NCBI GenBank assembly: GCA_021234155.1
Contig: JAJEKV010000025.1
Coordinates: 7,952,531-8,016,530, forward strand
Reading direction: 5' to 3'
Source: Isoetes taiwanensis
Taxonomy: Eukaryota; Streptophyta; Lycopodiopsida; Isoetales; Isoetaceae
DNA: 64,000 nt
Shown here: positions 1 through 10,765 of the stretch, piece after piece
Layout of the letters: each line of letters starts with the position of its first letter
Position numbering within the stretch: position 1 is the first letter of the stretch
The notes under the pieces: model-generated
Told to the model about the DNA's origin: nothing
The model's input: the letters and a program-made list of their open reading frames with translations, nothing else
Database searches by the model: none
Position numbers and translations under genes: made by a program

Positions 1-213
1 AAAGTCTTCAATATGGTCATCGGTTTCAAGGTAAATACTAGAAAGATGCCTCACGGATACACCAATCAACCACTTTAAAACGTGGCGATAGCTTCTTAGG
101 TGTACCATCTGGTTCAGCAAGAAATAACGCAAGAAAGGCCGCAGGTATGCCTGCACTCTGCCTTATTAAATCATCCACTGTTTGACCTTTGGCATCAGTA
201 TGCACAACCATAA
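1..213 (-). pseudogene. THADA-like gene fragment (copy 1)
   Basis: This is the minus-strand counterpart of 31607-31819, where the same DNA reads KGQTVDDLIRQSAGIPAAF followed by LFLAEPDGTPKKLLPQALKW, a conserved stretch of the THADA / Trm732-like family (DUF2428, linked to tRNA 2'-O-methylation in yeast). Here the frame is broken, for example where copy 2 reads CAG and this copy reads CGG. Only the start of the fragment shown complete in copy 2 lies in the window. It is a gene fragment, not an expressed gene. Confidence 0.6.
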
Positions 214-1589
214 TTTGCAGAGCTAAGAAACGAATCCGACGGAGGCAAAGAGGCTATATCGACAAAACTCCGGCAGACAATTACTTGCTTTTCTAATTTC
301 CACGACCCTACGATTAGAAAATACGAATCGGACGGCTAAAATGATTACGGTGACGTGGCACGACGCGTGGCATAGCTAAGAAAACGAGGAAAGTGGGCAG
401 CTTCGGGTTAGGCAACCCGCTAATAAAAAACAGAATTCCAGGGGATGATAGTTTCACGGGAGTCCAACCCAATTGGGAGGGCGCAAATGGGATCCTAAAC
501 ATTTATAGGGATTTTGTTGAATATTGGCTGTCGGAAAAGCTCACAATCGGAAAGCTTCAAAATACTAGTCCGAGCACACTTGGTCTGGCGATTAAAACTG
601 GTAAGGTATCAGATTTGTTTTTCTGCATGTTGCGGTAACAAAAAGAAGAAGATATTGATTTTTTTTTTAATTAATAGAAATGAGTATGGACTTCGATTTT
701 ATGTTCCAACCGGTGTTGCATAAATTGTTCCTACCGCATTAGTCGAAATATTTAAGTTAGTTGTGCGGGGGTTATACTTTCTGAGGATCGTAAAATTGTT
801 AGTTAGAACTGCGGTTTTAAAATACGTACTTAGAATGGCATGACTCTTCGTCGTTATGAGTAACAAGGAATAAATTGAGTTTATTCCAAGCTTCTAGCTT
901 CCTAAAATTCTTTTGAGTTTTACATTATAATTAGTTCGAATTTGAAAGTGCTCTGAAACAAAAACATATAAAATCTGAAAGTGATCTTCTTATTGTGCAA
1001 ATCAAACCAAAAACCGTTTAAAGTCACGAGTCTCTCATTGTAGAGCCGCATTTGTTTATGGCGGAATCACTGTGTGATGCAAAGCTGCCAAGTAGTGGAT
1101 ATGTTTGCCAAGGCGAGACATGGCATTATCGAGGTAAATATGCGAGTAATTCAATAATATGTTTTGTGAAATAAGAATGAAGGACAAAGAGAAGATTTTT
1201 GATGGCATGGTGAATAAGATTGATGCAGAATCGGTAGACATGCACAATGCCATCCTTAAAGAAAAAACACCACAGAATAGAAAGCTTAGCTGTCTATTCT
1301 TGCATAACAAATTGAATCATCTCATTCCTTGTCAAATGCTATATTTTTCATTGGAATATATGACATGTTGCTAGTAAAATAGACAATGACTTAAAAAGAA
1401 CACTAATATCAACGATCAAGTGTTTCATCAAATCAAATATGCATATTACCTAATATTTGCGAAGTATTGCATCCTTGGACTCATATCCTAGAGACCTACG
1501 GTCGATTTGAAGTTCCTCACACATTGTAATTGCTATGGGTATCATAAGGAATATGATGATAATAGACCGGTTTAGGCCTAGATAATGTG
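214..1589. other. Noncoding part of duplicated block
   Basis: I recognise no gene. Positions 353-428 hold one copy of a short dispersed repeat also found at 29273-29345 and 31964-32037. The rest (about 430-1589) is AT-rich and matches 32040-33202, the 3' flank of the intact lectin receptor kinase. Confidence 0.6.
353..428. repeat. Short dispersed repeat, copy 1
   Basis: This is a 75-bp unit beginning ACGTGGCA, containing two CACGTG-like boxes and 'GGGTTAGGCAACC', and ending CTAATAAA. Better-preserved copies lie at 29273-29345 and 31964-32037. The ACGTG...CACGT arms can fold into a 5-bp hairpin. It looks like part of a promoter or a transposon end; its origin is unknown. Confidence 0.65.
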
Positions 1590-2585
1590 TCATGTGGTAG
1601 CTTCTTGATGGTCGAGTTTTGAGGAGGTGCAGTGGCCTAGATTACGGCAATTCACGGACCACGGCAATTGGCAAGAATATTGCAGCAATCAATCATGCAG
1701 GGGCGGTGATCTTGGTCTAAATGGCAGCAAATAAGGCCAAGATGAAGAACACAAAGGATCTCTTGTGGATCAAACAACCCGTTTAAATGAGGGTCAACAC
1801 TATCTAGTATTCTTCTTCCGGCTTCAACATGATCCCAAAGCAGATCTAGCGGTGATTTTCCATTTGCTAAGACGGCTCTACCACAAGCCATTTCAAGAAG
1901 CAAAATACCAAAACTATAGACATCAGACTTCAAGGTTGCTAATCCGTTGGATTTTATCTCGAGGAGCAATATACCCATTTGTTCCAACAAAAGACATGTC
2001 TTGCCGATCTTCGCCCGGACCTAATAGCTTTTGCAAGACCAAAATCTCCTAAACGAGGAATCAGATTATGGTCTAGAAGAACATTTTCTTTGCCTTCACA
2101 TCTCTCGTGAACTATGCCTTTGCCATGCACATAGGCAAGTGCCTCTGCAACCCCTTCAATATCTCGAACCTACACTTCCATGGCAAAGCAACCCAGTATT
2201 TGAAAAGCGAAGCTTGTCTAGGCTGCGTTACTCATGTATTCATAAACTATATATATAACTCATTTGTAAAGGCACCATCCTCTAAGTTTAATCAAGTATT
2301 TGTGAGTGATTTGTCCTATACTAGAGAGTTCTGCCAAAAATTCCATTGGCCCTTGATTTGAATATTCTTTCAGAGCTTTCACTGCTACAATAGATCCATC
2401 TTGCATTGTTCCTTTGTATACATGTCCAAATGCTCCTCTTCCTAGAACAAGTTGTTCATCAAAGTTATTAGTGGCCTGACACAACACTTCATAGCTGATC
2501 TGCTGGGGTGATGGAGGCCGAGGCTGAGACTGAGGCGGAGGCGGAGGCGGAGGCGGAGGATGAGGCGGGTTGCTATGATGCACAA
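1590..2585 (-). pseudogene. Truncated L-type lectin receptor kinase, kinase domain only
   Basis: This is the partial second copy of the gene at 33203-35155. It retains the proline-rich juxtamembrane stretch, the P-loop (GRGAFGHVYKG), the VAVK lysine, and a downstream segment with DVYSFGILLLEMACGRA and the C-terminal lobe. Signal peptide, lectin domain and transmembrane helix are absent because homology stops at 2585. Between about 1990 and 2263 the frame is broken several times, including the HRD and DFG region, but most breaks coincide with CAG/CTG positions of copy 2 and may be sequencing errors. Even if corrected, the gene lacks its 5' half and promoter, so it is a non-functional copy. Confidence 0.85.
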
Positions 2586-2617
2586 AAAGAATCCAAAAAC
2601 ACAGAGATGCTAGGACC

Positions 2618-3496
2618 TTGGCACAGCAAAAAACTGATCACACTTACAGCTCTCAGATATTTACTATAACAACATCATCTTCAGACAAGCAAATGAAGAT
2701 TAAGGTGCTAAACAAAGGGGTCTTCATCAAGGAAGATCGACCTTCAGTTTGTCAGGATAAGCCTATTCTGGCATCACAACAGACTACTGTGATGGCTAAA
2801 GTAAATAAAGCAAACATTGAGCACAACAGGTATATGCTAAAAGGGAAAGGTAAAACCTCAGTTTTGCCTCCAAAAGTTGACTTGCATAAGGCTCTCTCAA
2901 ACATTATGAAAGATTCCAGGCAATCTACCAGTCAACAATCATTATCAATCAAAGGATTTGCTGATGCCCAAGTTGGAATAACAGATTCTTCCAATAAGAC
3001 AATTTCTGGGAGAAGCAAATCCTCACATGAATTGAATGGGGTTTCATTACTTAATGAAAAAGGTACACATCTCAAAGAAATGGACAAAGAAAAGGACAAT
3101 CAGGTTACATCATCATCAACTGAGATTCTTCCTGCTCCAGTCAAGGTTCCACAACACCAAAATATCTTGGACCATCAAGAAATTGAACCTTCTGAAGGCT
3201 ATGATGAGCTACTTGATACACTAAAAGTATCAAATTCCTTTGCCATTCTTGCAGATATACCAGATGATCCTGATGATGATAAAACTGCAGAAGAAAACTG
3301 TATTGGTCCCATTGAGCCAACCTCACATCACTCTCATCCTGAAAACACATCTACACATACATCCATCACCCATCCCATCCAAAACATTACATTACCATTG
3401 GAAACTATACTTGCCCCCCTCCTTACATCTTTGACCTCTCTCGAAACTCATGAATTATCTTTGCCCCTATTAAGAATGCATCCATTTCCCCAATGA
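2618..3496 (+). pseudogene. LINE 5' open region (ORF1-like, no recognised domain)
   Basis: A 292-codon open frame with no ATG near its start (it opens at TTG just after a stop), lying upstream of the endonuclease. The product is low-complexity and polar, rich in Ser, Thr, His and Lys, with an acidic patch (IPDDPDDDKTAEEN). I find neither the DUF4283-type RNA-binding fold nor a CCHC knuckle expected of plant L1 ORF1. It is probably the C-terminal part of ORF1 or the linker before ORF2 in a 5'-truncated element. Confidence 0.5.
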
Positions 3497-3532
3497 TAGC
3501 TCAAAGCAATTGCGAGGAATTAATGACGACCA

Positions 3533-4798
3533 TTGAGGTGCTTTGCCGAGCAGGTTGTCGGTGGACAAAGGACGAGGATGAGCATTAGAAATATCTCAAA
3601 CAGTTGGGAACATAATTTGCTGCACACAGAACTTGAGCACACAATAGCAACAGTAACAGCATGTGATCAGCATCAATCAGAGGAAACAACTGGAAACAAT
3701 GCAAACTCCTCCCTGCAACAAATGAGATCTTCAGTGTCATCATGCTCGGAACAAGCTAATACCAGGCAAGATCTTTCCATTATAAAAGTTGCAGATAATT
3801 TGTTACTTAACTGCTCTAATGTGGATAATAATGTAGATAATAAAGTAACTACCCCCACAAACTTCACTGATTCTTCTTTATCTGAGAATGTAGTCCATGA
3901 TTGCTGCAAATCCAAATTCTGGCAGTGCTCTCACTCTGACAATATAGCTACAGGTGACATCTTTGCTGAACCTCACTCTGACAAAGAAAATGCCCCTGAC
4001 ATTCATATTCCAAACACTGATAACCTATGGGATGGAGACATTTATTTGCTTGATCATCAAAACAGTCATACTGTTGACCACCCAACAAACCAATCTTCCA
4101 AAAGAAATAGGAAGAATAAAGGAAAAAGCATTCTTGGCCAAATCCAAAACACACTGCAGCCAATACTCGACAAAAAACCAAAAGGGCTTGCAGATCCCAT
4201 TAGCCATCTCCAATTCTGCATTTTTCTCACACTCTACATGAAGATTCTCAGTTGGAATCTCAGGGGTATCAAAGGCCCTTTAAAAAGAAGAAGGGCTATC
4301 TCACAGATCAGAAGTTATGATGCTGATATCATTCTTCTCCAGGAGCTTAGACTCCCCAGCTTTGAATGCTCAAACTTAGCAGATTGGATTGGCCCTGGTT
4401 TTTCATCTACTTGGACTGAGGCCAATGGTACTTCTGGTGGCCTATGCATTATTTGGAGACATCTTACACATATCTATGTGCATAATAGCCCTTGCAGGTC
4501 CTGGCAATCTGTCATTTTCAAACACAATGACTTTAGCTTTGGACTGATAAACATCTATGCTTCCACTGATTCAAGGATTAGAGCTAACACTTGGCCCATA
4601 GTTAGTAATTTTATTGCATCTCAGGCCTGTGATACTTGGATCATGGCAGGGGATTTCAATAACACACCTACTTGGGATATGAAGATAGGAAAAATCTTAA
4701 CATGTCATCCTAAGAGATTCTTGATTGGGATCAAATGCTTGATGGGCATTTTTTTTCAACATATTCCATCCTCTATACGCCTACACTTGGTCCAATAA
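3533..4798 (+). pseudogene. LINE ORF2, endonuclease part
   Basis: The frame opens with a polar linker; the endonuclease starts at the ATG at 4238 (MKILSWNLRGIKGP). Visible motifs of the exonuclease-endonuclease-phosphatase fold are WN.RG, LLQE (metal-binding Glu) and AGDFNNTP (catalytic Asp-Asn). This domain nicks target DNA to prime reverse transcription. The frame ends at 4798 in a frameshifted segment, so the product would be cut off before the catalytic His region. Confidence 0.85.
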
Positions 4799-5116
4799 GC
4801 AAGAGGGAAATAGCAGGGGTTTATTGTGCTGGGCCGGGTTCTATATAAACAACACTCATAATGATTTTTGGAATAACTGTCTGGTTAGCAGTGATGAGTG
4901 CACTTCAATATCTGACCACCAGCCTCAATTCTTTACTATAAATTACACTCTATCTGTTAAAAGGCATGGCAATACTTGAATTGCTCTTTGCTTGACTCTG
5001 ATACTTTCTGCAAAGACTTCATTGCTTTCTATGAAACTCTCCCCAAAGTTAGATCCACAAATTCCATGAAATCCTTTTATGCCAACATAAAAGACTCCAA
5101 AACCTAGATCAAACAA

Positions 5117-6665
5117 TTGGTGAAGAATTTACATGAAAGCAAACAAGCAGAGAAAAATGCCTATCTTAAAGAAATGAAAGAGGTAAGAATGCAGTTGCAA
5201 GAGAACCCCTTTGATATTGAGCTACATTGGCAAGAAGGTAATCTAGAAAGGGTTATTAAAACAATTGAAGAGATGGAAGCAAAAGGTGCATCTATCAGAT
5301 GCAAAATTAAGTATATTTCCAACATGGATCATGGAAATTCCAAGTTCTTTTACAGAGTTGCCAAATCCAGACTTTTAAAGAGTCAGCTGACCACTGTCAA
5401 AGATGAAAATAGTAATATCTACTCAGATCAAAAAGAAATTTCCAATTTCTTCTGCTCCAACTATGAGAAAATTTTCTCCCAGCCAGTAGACAGCTCTATG
5501 CAAATTACTGAAGCCAAATCTTTCACTGATATCATTGAAAATAATGGTCTACATAGTAATTTGATCATGACCCCTTCCCGGATGTTATTCCCCACTGCTT
5601 GCAGACGAGACTTTTTCTACCCTCAAGAGTCTTGCCAAAGGCAAAAGCTCTGGCCCTGATGGTCTTCCACCCGAATTCTACATTAGATTCTGGGATACTA
5701 TTAAAAATGACTTTATGCACATGATTAAGGGTTTCTGGAATTCCAACCACTTGCATCCTGCTCTTTCTTCTGGCCTTATCACTTTAATCCCTAGAGTTGA
5801 CAATCCTCAATCTTTCTCAGACTGGAGACCTATCTCCTTAACAAACTCCACTTATAAGGTCTGTGCTAAGATTATAGCCAACAGAGTAAAAGCTCATCTT
5901 CAAGAGATCATCAATCAGAATCAATCTGCTTTTCTCCCAAACAGATACATCCTAGATAACTACATTGCAGCCATGGAAGGAATGCATTGGAACAATCTAA
6001 CTAAACAAAACTGTATTTTATTGAAGTTAGATTTTTCAAAAGCTTTTGACACTGTGAGGTGGAATTTTTTAGAATTCTCACTTCATAAACTGGGCTTCAG
6101 TGAGAAAATTATCAAGCTTATCTTGAGATTAAACTCTAGATCCCAATCAACTGTTCTTGTGAATGGCTCCCCTGGATATTTCTTCCCTCTGGCTCGAGGT
6201 GTCAGACAAGGTTGCCCCCTTGCCCCTTATCTCTTTCTGGCTGTAGCAGATATGCTCACTAGAGTGATTATCCATCAACAATCTGTGGGAAGTATAGTTG
6301 GCCTGAATCTTCCTGACAATACTTCCAACCTTTCCATTCTGCAATATGCAGATGACTCCTTCAGCTTCCTCAAGAATGAGTCAGGCATTATTGCCAACTT
6401 CTTGAACATAATTCACATCTTTGGAGCTGCCTCTGGTATACATCTCAACAGGAACAAATGTATTATTGTTGGAGATTTAGATGTCGAGATTATTGCTGGC
6501 ATCAAGTGCATCAAATCAACTGAGACAACCAACCTCTTGGGTATGCCATTGTCCCTCAATCCAAGTCTCAAAGGATTATGGACACCTATTGTTTCCAAAA
6601 TCAGAAAAAAGCTAGGCAATTATGGTAATTGTCTTTCTCTTGCAAAAGAGAATCATAATTGCTAA
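5117..6665 (+). pseudogene. LINE ORF2, reverse transcriptase
   Basis: Two overlapping frames (5117-5659 and 5715-6665) together give a plant L1 reverse transcriptase: KSSGPDGLP-type entry, LITLIPRVDNPQSFSDWRPI, LKLDFSKAFDTVRWNFL (first catalytic Asp), GVRQGCPLAPYLF, and LQYADDSFSFL with the YADD active site. A frameshift near 5650-5715 and a stop at 6665 break the gene. The domain copies LINE RNA at the nicked target. Confidence 0.92.
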
Positions 6666-8024
6666 TTACGATTCTTCTTGCCTCTCACATTTATTACTCT
6701 TCTGCCCTTCTAGCTCCAAAATGTATCTATCAACAAATTGAGAGAATTGTTAGAAACTTCATCTGGAAGAACCATCATAAGGTTAACTGGAATACAATTA
6801 CCAGAAGCAAGAAGCAGGGTGGCATAGGATGTAAGAACCTGGCTCTTCAGGGCTATGCTTTGGCTGGAAAATATATTTGGAAATCCCCTTCCAAAGATAA
6901 TAATCCAGCCACAATTTTATCAAATCGGGCTTTCATGCGGTCATCCTAAAGGACATCCTTCTATCGGTCATGATCGCCTTCTTCAAAGATTCACAACTCA
7001 AAACCTCGCACCAAACATATCTCCTCTTATGAGAGGTATTATCCTGGCCTGGAACAAAGTTCACATTAACTTTGAACATTCAAACATTCAAAATAGCCAC
7101 CCGAGCACTAGCATTTTTTGGAATCCTAATCTTTCCAGTGACAATTGTACTCCCTTGGCTATTAAGCATCCTAAGTTATACAAAAAGTGGACAGAATATG
7201 GCATTTCCAAACTTGGTGACTTATGGGTTCAAACAAGATGGATTTCCTGGACAAATTTGAAAAATAAGATTAGAGGCAGCTCATCTGATAAGCTTTTGTT
7301 TAGAAACATCAGGCAAAAAATTAGTAACATCAATCTCCTTAACAATCCTGTCATCAATGACTGGTTCATTATGGGTAAGCCAAGTTATAGTGTTTCCAAA
7401 GTTTACACCTGTTTAAATACTCCCCACCAGCCTTCCAAATCCAAACTTTATTGGGGTCTCTCTGATGACTATGAAAAAAGGCTTTTTATAAATATCTGGA
7501 ACTCATACTTGCCACCAAAGATTTCTTACTTCATCTGGTTAATTGCCAATAAGAGCCTACCAAACATGGAAACTTTGGCAAGGCACTCGAATTCTTCAAC
7601 AAATCCTGTGCACTCTAGCTGTCCTCTTGGTTGCAATAATGTTGAATCTCTAGAACATATCTTCGGCTGTGCTACTCTAAATCCTTTCTGGAGATGGTTT
7701 GAACTTACTTTCAATATCAATTGTCCTGCTACTTTGCTCGAGTTCCTGATGAATGATGATGCATTTATGAATTCCTTGTGTTACATTGCTTTGTGGAATG
7801 TATGGAAGCATAGAAATAGGTGTCAATATGGTGGGAAGACAATTTCTATACTTTGGATCAAATTTCAGGTTATCTATGACATAGAAATGGTTGCAACAAG
7901 TCAGATACACCAGCACAATGATTCCTTAGATTCTTTAGATAATAAATGGTTAAGTATAGGCAATTTCTATGGTGCATATAAAATATTTAAACTACATTGT
8001 CATGAATCTCTTACTGACACTTAA
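6659..8024 (+). pseudogene. LINE ORF2 C-terminal region with zf-RVT motif
   Basis: Frames 6659-6949 and 6855-8024 continue ORF2. The segment shows HHKVNWNTITRSKKQGGIG, usual downstream of the RT in plant L1 elements, and a zf-RVT-like end: LFINIWNSYLPPKISYFIW, then SSCPLGCNNVESLEHIFGC with Cys and His at expected spacing. A frameshift lies around 6855-6949. Confidence 0.85.
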
Positions 8025-8499
8025 TTTGTTACTGGTAGATTACATGAGGAGCCTAAGTAGGGACATTAGCACTTCGGTTGAACCTGCAGAATACAAACTG
8101 TTCCCAGGACAGAGGCTAGTTCATGATATACAGTATACATATGACATGTGGACAGGTCCAGTCAGGGGCATCACTGACATTGACATACCAAACATCCCGG
8201 ATGATGAACTGGATTGGGCTATGGAATTTTGCAGAAGCACATATCTTATGGTCCAGCTATGGTGGTTTATGGAATGTAACAGCAGATTAATGACTCATCA
8301 ACAGTTTGAGAATTACAGAGAATGTTATTACCATTACAGGGGTTTGGCAGATGCATATGGAACACTAATCATTCTAATGTCCACCACAAATGCAGATAGG
8401 CTGATTATTGAGTTGAATTGGGGAAATGGTCGCACTCTTATTCTTCATCCTCAGTTCCAATCTCACTTTGATTACCTTAGCTCCTACCATTTCCATTGA
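7969..8499 (+). CDS. Unrecognised ORF at LINE 3' end
   Basis: A 176-codon frame following the zf-RVT region and overlapping its end. The protein (YKLFPGQRLVHDIQYTYDMW, later WAMEFCRSTYLMVQLWWFME) matches no family I know. It lies before the nested element and poly(A), so it is part of the LINE 3' region, either an ORF2 extension after a frameshift or a lineage-specific 3' sequence. Confidence 0.35.
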   Translation: MVHIKYLNYIVMNLLLTLNLLLVDYMRSLSRDISTSVEPAEYKLFPGQRLVHDIQYTYDMWTGPVRGITDIDIPNIPDDELDWAMEFCRSTYLMVQLWWFMECNSRLMTHQQFENYRECYYHYRGLADAYGTLIILMSTTNADRLIIELNWGNGRTLILHPQFQSHFDYLSSYHFH

Positions 8500-8684
8500 C
8501 ATCCCTTTTCTTTTCCTATCCCTTGTACTGCACCTTACCTTTGAGACCACATACTTGTCTTCATATAATTGCAGTATTGAAATACTTCATCTGCACTTAA
8601 TCTATTTTGCAGGAATTATCTTAGACTGGTCTTGGACTGTCTAAGGTACATGTTGCTGAACTTTTTCAACAATGATCTTCTCAG

Positions 8685-8690
8685 TTGCAG
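8685..8690. repeat. Left target-site duplication of nested element
   Basis: TTGCAG directly left of the terminal repeat beginning CCATAGTTACC; the same hexamer follows the right end at 10536-10541. Confidence 0.75.
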
Positions 8691-10535
8691 CCATAGTTAC
8701 CGGGAACGCCGTTCCGAACGCGTTCCCGTTCCGGAACGCGTTCCCCAGGTTGCCACGTTCCGGGAACGCCAAGTTCCCGTTCCACACCGTTTGTTACCGG
8801 GAACGGAGTTCCAAACGACGTTCCCATAAATGGGAACGGCGTTCCCGGTAAGTTCCCTTAAAAAAAAAAAAAACCCAACAAAAGAAGTCAAGAACTCGTC
8901 CATTTTTTGACCAAAAAAAAAGGCCAGTTCACTTTTTGCCCTTTCTGTCAGGCGGGAAGGGGAGAACAGCGCAGCTGCCGGCACACAACACCGAAAAATC
9001 CGCCGTGTCTGCTGCTATGGAGCTCTATGATCATCGGCCTTGTCTCAGACGTCTCTGTGCATTGTCTGCAATCGGCTCTATGATCTCTAAAATCAGCATG
9101 TGTAAGTAATCGGCTCTGCCTCTCTGACTGAGATTTTTTGTCTGGTTTTTGCTTGTTAAGCAGCAAAGCAAGGTAAACATGAAATTTCTTTGATATTTGC
9201 ATTGATGTTTTTAGTTTATTTGCAAGGTCATTATATCATTTGATATTTTCGTTTGTTTACTCAGTTCAATAAAGCATCTTCCTGCTTCAAACGACCTCAC
9301 CAAATTGGTTCAAAACGACCTGCTTCACAAAACGACCTGCTTCAGACCAGCTTCAAAACGACCTGCTCATCTGTTCATCACCAGATTGCTTTCAAACTTG
9401 TAAGTATTCTGTTCATCTGTTCAAAGTTTCCTCTGCCCAGAAGCTGTTGGTGTTCAATCAATTGTAAGATTTTGTTGCAAGTACAGAGAAGGTCGTGTTT
9501 TCCCCGTCTAATTTCTGTAATCCACTGCCAAGCAGAATTAGGTGATGTTTATGCAGCATTAGCAACAGAATCAAATCCAGGCAGGGCCCTAATCCTGACA
9601 GAGGAACTGAAAGGGATAGAAACGCTCTGCTACAAATTTAATGGAAAGTCTGAGAAATAGAGTCTCTACATTTTGGCTTGCAAATAGAATGAAATGGGAT
9701 GTGTTCTAATGCCACAATCCACCTGTAATAGCATGCCATGCACATGTTGACATATGCCCATTAAATAAGCCTCTAGGTTTAACAGGAATTGCCTCTCTTT
9801 TGGAGAATTCATTGGTGCAGAGATATTTTATGTTCTTAAAAGGGCCAAACAGGAGGTTAAAACACATTCTAAATAATTTACTTTTAGATCTATGGTGTCA
9901 AATGAAGAGCAGAAAGACAATTGCAGAGGTATATGACTAGAATGTTTGTTGTAAGACAGATTTAGCTACTTGAAGTAATGCTTTTTAGTTGCGCTACTTC
10001 ATGGCTCTGCGTTGTGGAAGAGCAAAATGAAGGTAACAATTATATTTATTCTACTATATCGTAGTTGCTTGATAGTTCTTAACTTCTTATTCTTATTTTT
10101 ATATGAACTTAGAATAAGTTTTCTTCTTTTGCAGGATGATGAGTGAACAATGTCGTTGGACCTTATCTACGAAACTTATATAATATATATGTTGTTGAAT
10201 GAAACTCGTCTATGAATCTTTTGTCTTATTACTTTATATTTCTATTGTTTTGGAAATCTAGATGTAATACTATGTTTTTATATCTTTAATATAATGTTTT
10301 ATAAAAAATGAAGTATTTATGGAATGGGTTGCATGTTTTTATCTACAAAGTAGTCTTCATGTATCCTTTTTTAAATTCTAAGTGTTCTACAATGATCAGA
10401 GGCAAAGGGAACGCCAAAACTGTTTTTAAATTTTAAAAATTTGAATGTTGGCCGTTCCCGTTCCGAACCGTTCCCGTTCCCGTTCCAGATTTTAGGTCTA
10501 CGTTCCCGTTCCGTTCCCGTTCCGGGTAACTATGG
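8691..10535. mobile_element. Terminal-inverted-repeat DNA element nested in the LINE (1845 bp)
   Basis: It begins CCATAGTTACC and ends with the exact reverse complement GGTAACTATGG, flanked by the hexamer TTGCAG. Both subterminal regions (8700-8860 and 10440-10530) are packed with CGTTCCC/GGGAACG motifs in both orientations, as expected for clustered transposase-binding sites. LINE 3' sequence resumes on the right and reaches the A-tail. I see no transposase, so it is non-autonomous. Subterminal repeats recall hAT elements, but hAT usually makes 8-bp duplications, so the superfamily is left open. Confidence 0.85.
9253..9660 (+). CDS. Unrecognised ORF inside the nested element
   Basis: A 135-codon frame with direct ACGACCTGCTTCA-like repeats at its start and a more protein-like end (GDVYAALATESNPGRALIL). 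I do not recognise a family. It could be captured host sequence or chance; nothing shows it is expressed. Confidence 0.2.
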   Translation: MFTQFNKASSCFKRPHQIGSKRPASQNDLLQTSFKTTCSSVHHQIAFKLVSILFICSKFPLPRSCWCSINCKILLQVQRRSCFPRLISVIHCQAELGDVYAALATESNPGRALILTEELKGIETLCYKFNGKSEK

Positions 10536-10541
10536 TTGCAG
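10536..10541. repeat. Right target-site duplication of nested element
   Basis: TTGCAG directly after the terminal GGTAACTATGG, matching 8685-8690. Confidence 0.75.
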
Positions 10542-10710
10542 CACAACAAACTTACCAGTTACTATTAAGGCTGAGTAATATTTTGGACACTACTAAGTGC
10601 TTATCAAATCACTTATTCTATATGTATTTATCTACTTGCTTTTCTATTATAAAGGCCCACTCAGTATGTTGTACCTTTTTCTATAATTAATGAAAAAAAC
10701 CCCATTCACT

Positions 10711-10711
<1 letters not shown>

Positions 10712-10744
<33 letters not shown>
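10712..10744 (+). repeat. Poly(A) tail, 3' end of the LINE
   Basis: A run of 33 adenines closing the LINE. The following DNA (TTGCTCTAATTGC...) belongs to a different, transposase-encoding segment. Confidence 0.9.
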
Positions 10745-10747
<3 letters not shown>

Positions 10748-10765
10748 CTCTAATTGCTGTAATTC

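Larger units (their letters stand above)
1..2585. repeat. Direct duplication, copy 1 of THADA-LecRK block
   Basis: This stretch matches 31607-34194 in the same orientation, about 31.6 kb away. The left end runs off the window; the right end stops sharply at 2585, where the LINE begins and the other copy continues into the lectin-kinase linker. Differences fall mainly where copy 2 reads CAG or CTG; from 2264 to 2585 I see no difference. It carries a THADA fragment, a short promoter-like repeat, about 1.2 kb of noncoding DNA and the C-terminal half of the receptor kinase. It may be a real segmental duplication or an assembly artefact; the sequence alone does not decide. Confidence 0.95.
2586..10744 (+). 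mobile_element. L1-type LINE retrotransposon, decayed, with nested DNA element
   Basis: A non-LTR retrotransposon on the plus strand: apurinic-type endonuclease, reverse transcriptase with YADD, a C-terminal Cys-rich region, then a 3' tail of 33 adenines. Without the nested 1.85-kb insertion it is about 6.3 kb. The coding region is split by stops and frameshifts, so it is inactive. I see no CCHC knuckle in the ORF1-like part, consistent with 5' truncation. The left edge sits on the broken kinase copy, but after the A-tail the kinase sequence does not resume, so a simple insertion with target duplication is not shown. Confidence 0.9.

Noticed and set aside
1652-1990. A separate small kinase gene
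   Set aside because: It is the frame-broken C-terminal lobe of the duplicated lectin receptor kinase, identical in content to part of 33203-35155.
1-2263. Repeat-induced point mutation or methyl-cytosine deamination in copy 1
   Set aside because: Deamination would give C-to-T or G-to-A; most changes here are CAG/CTG to CGG or CG with small indels.
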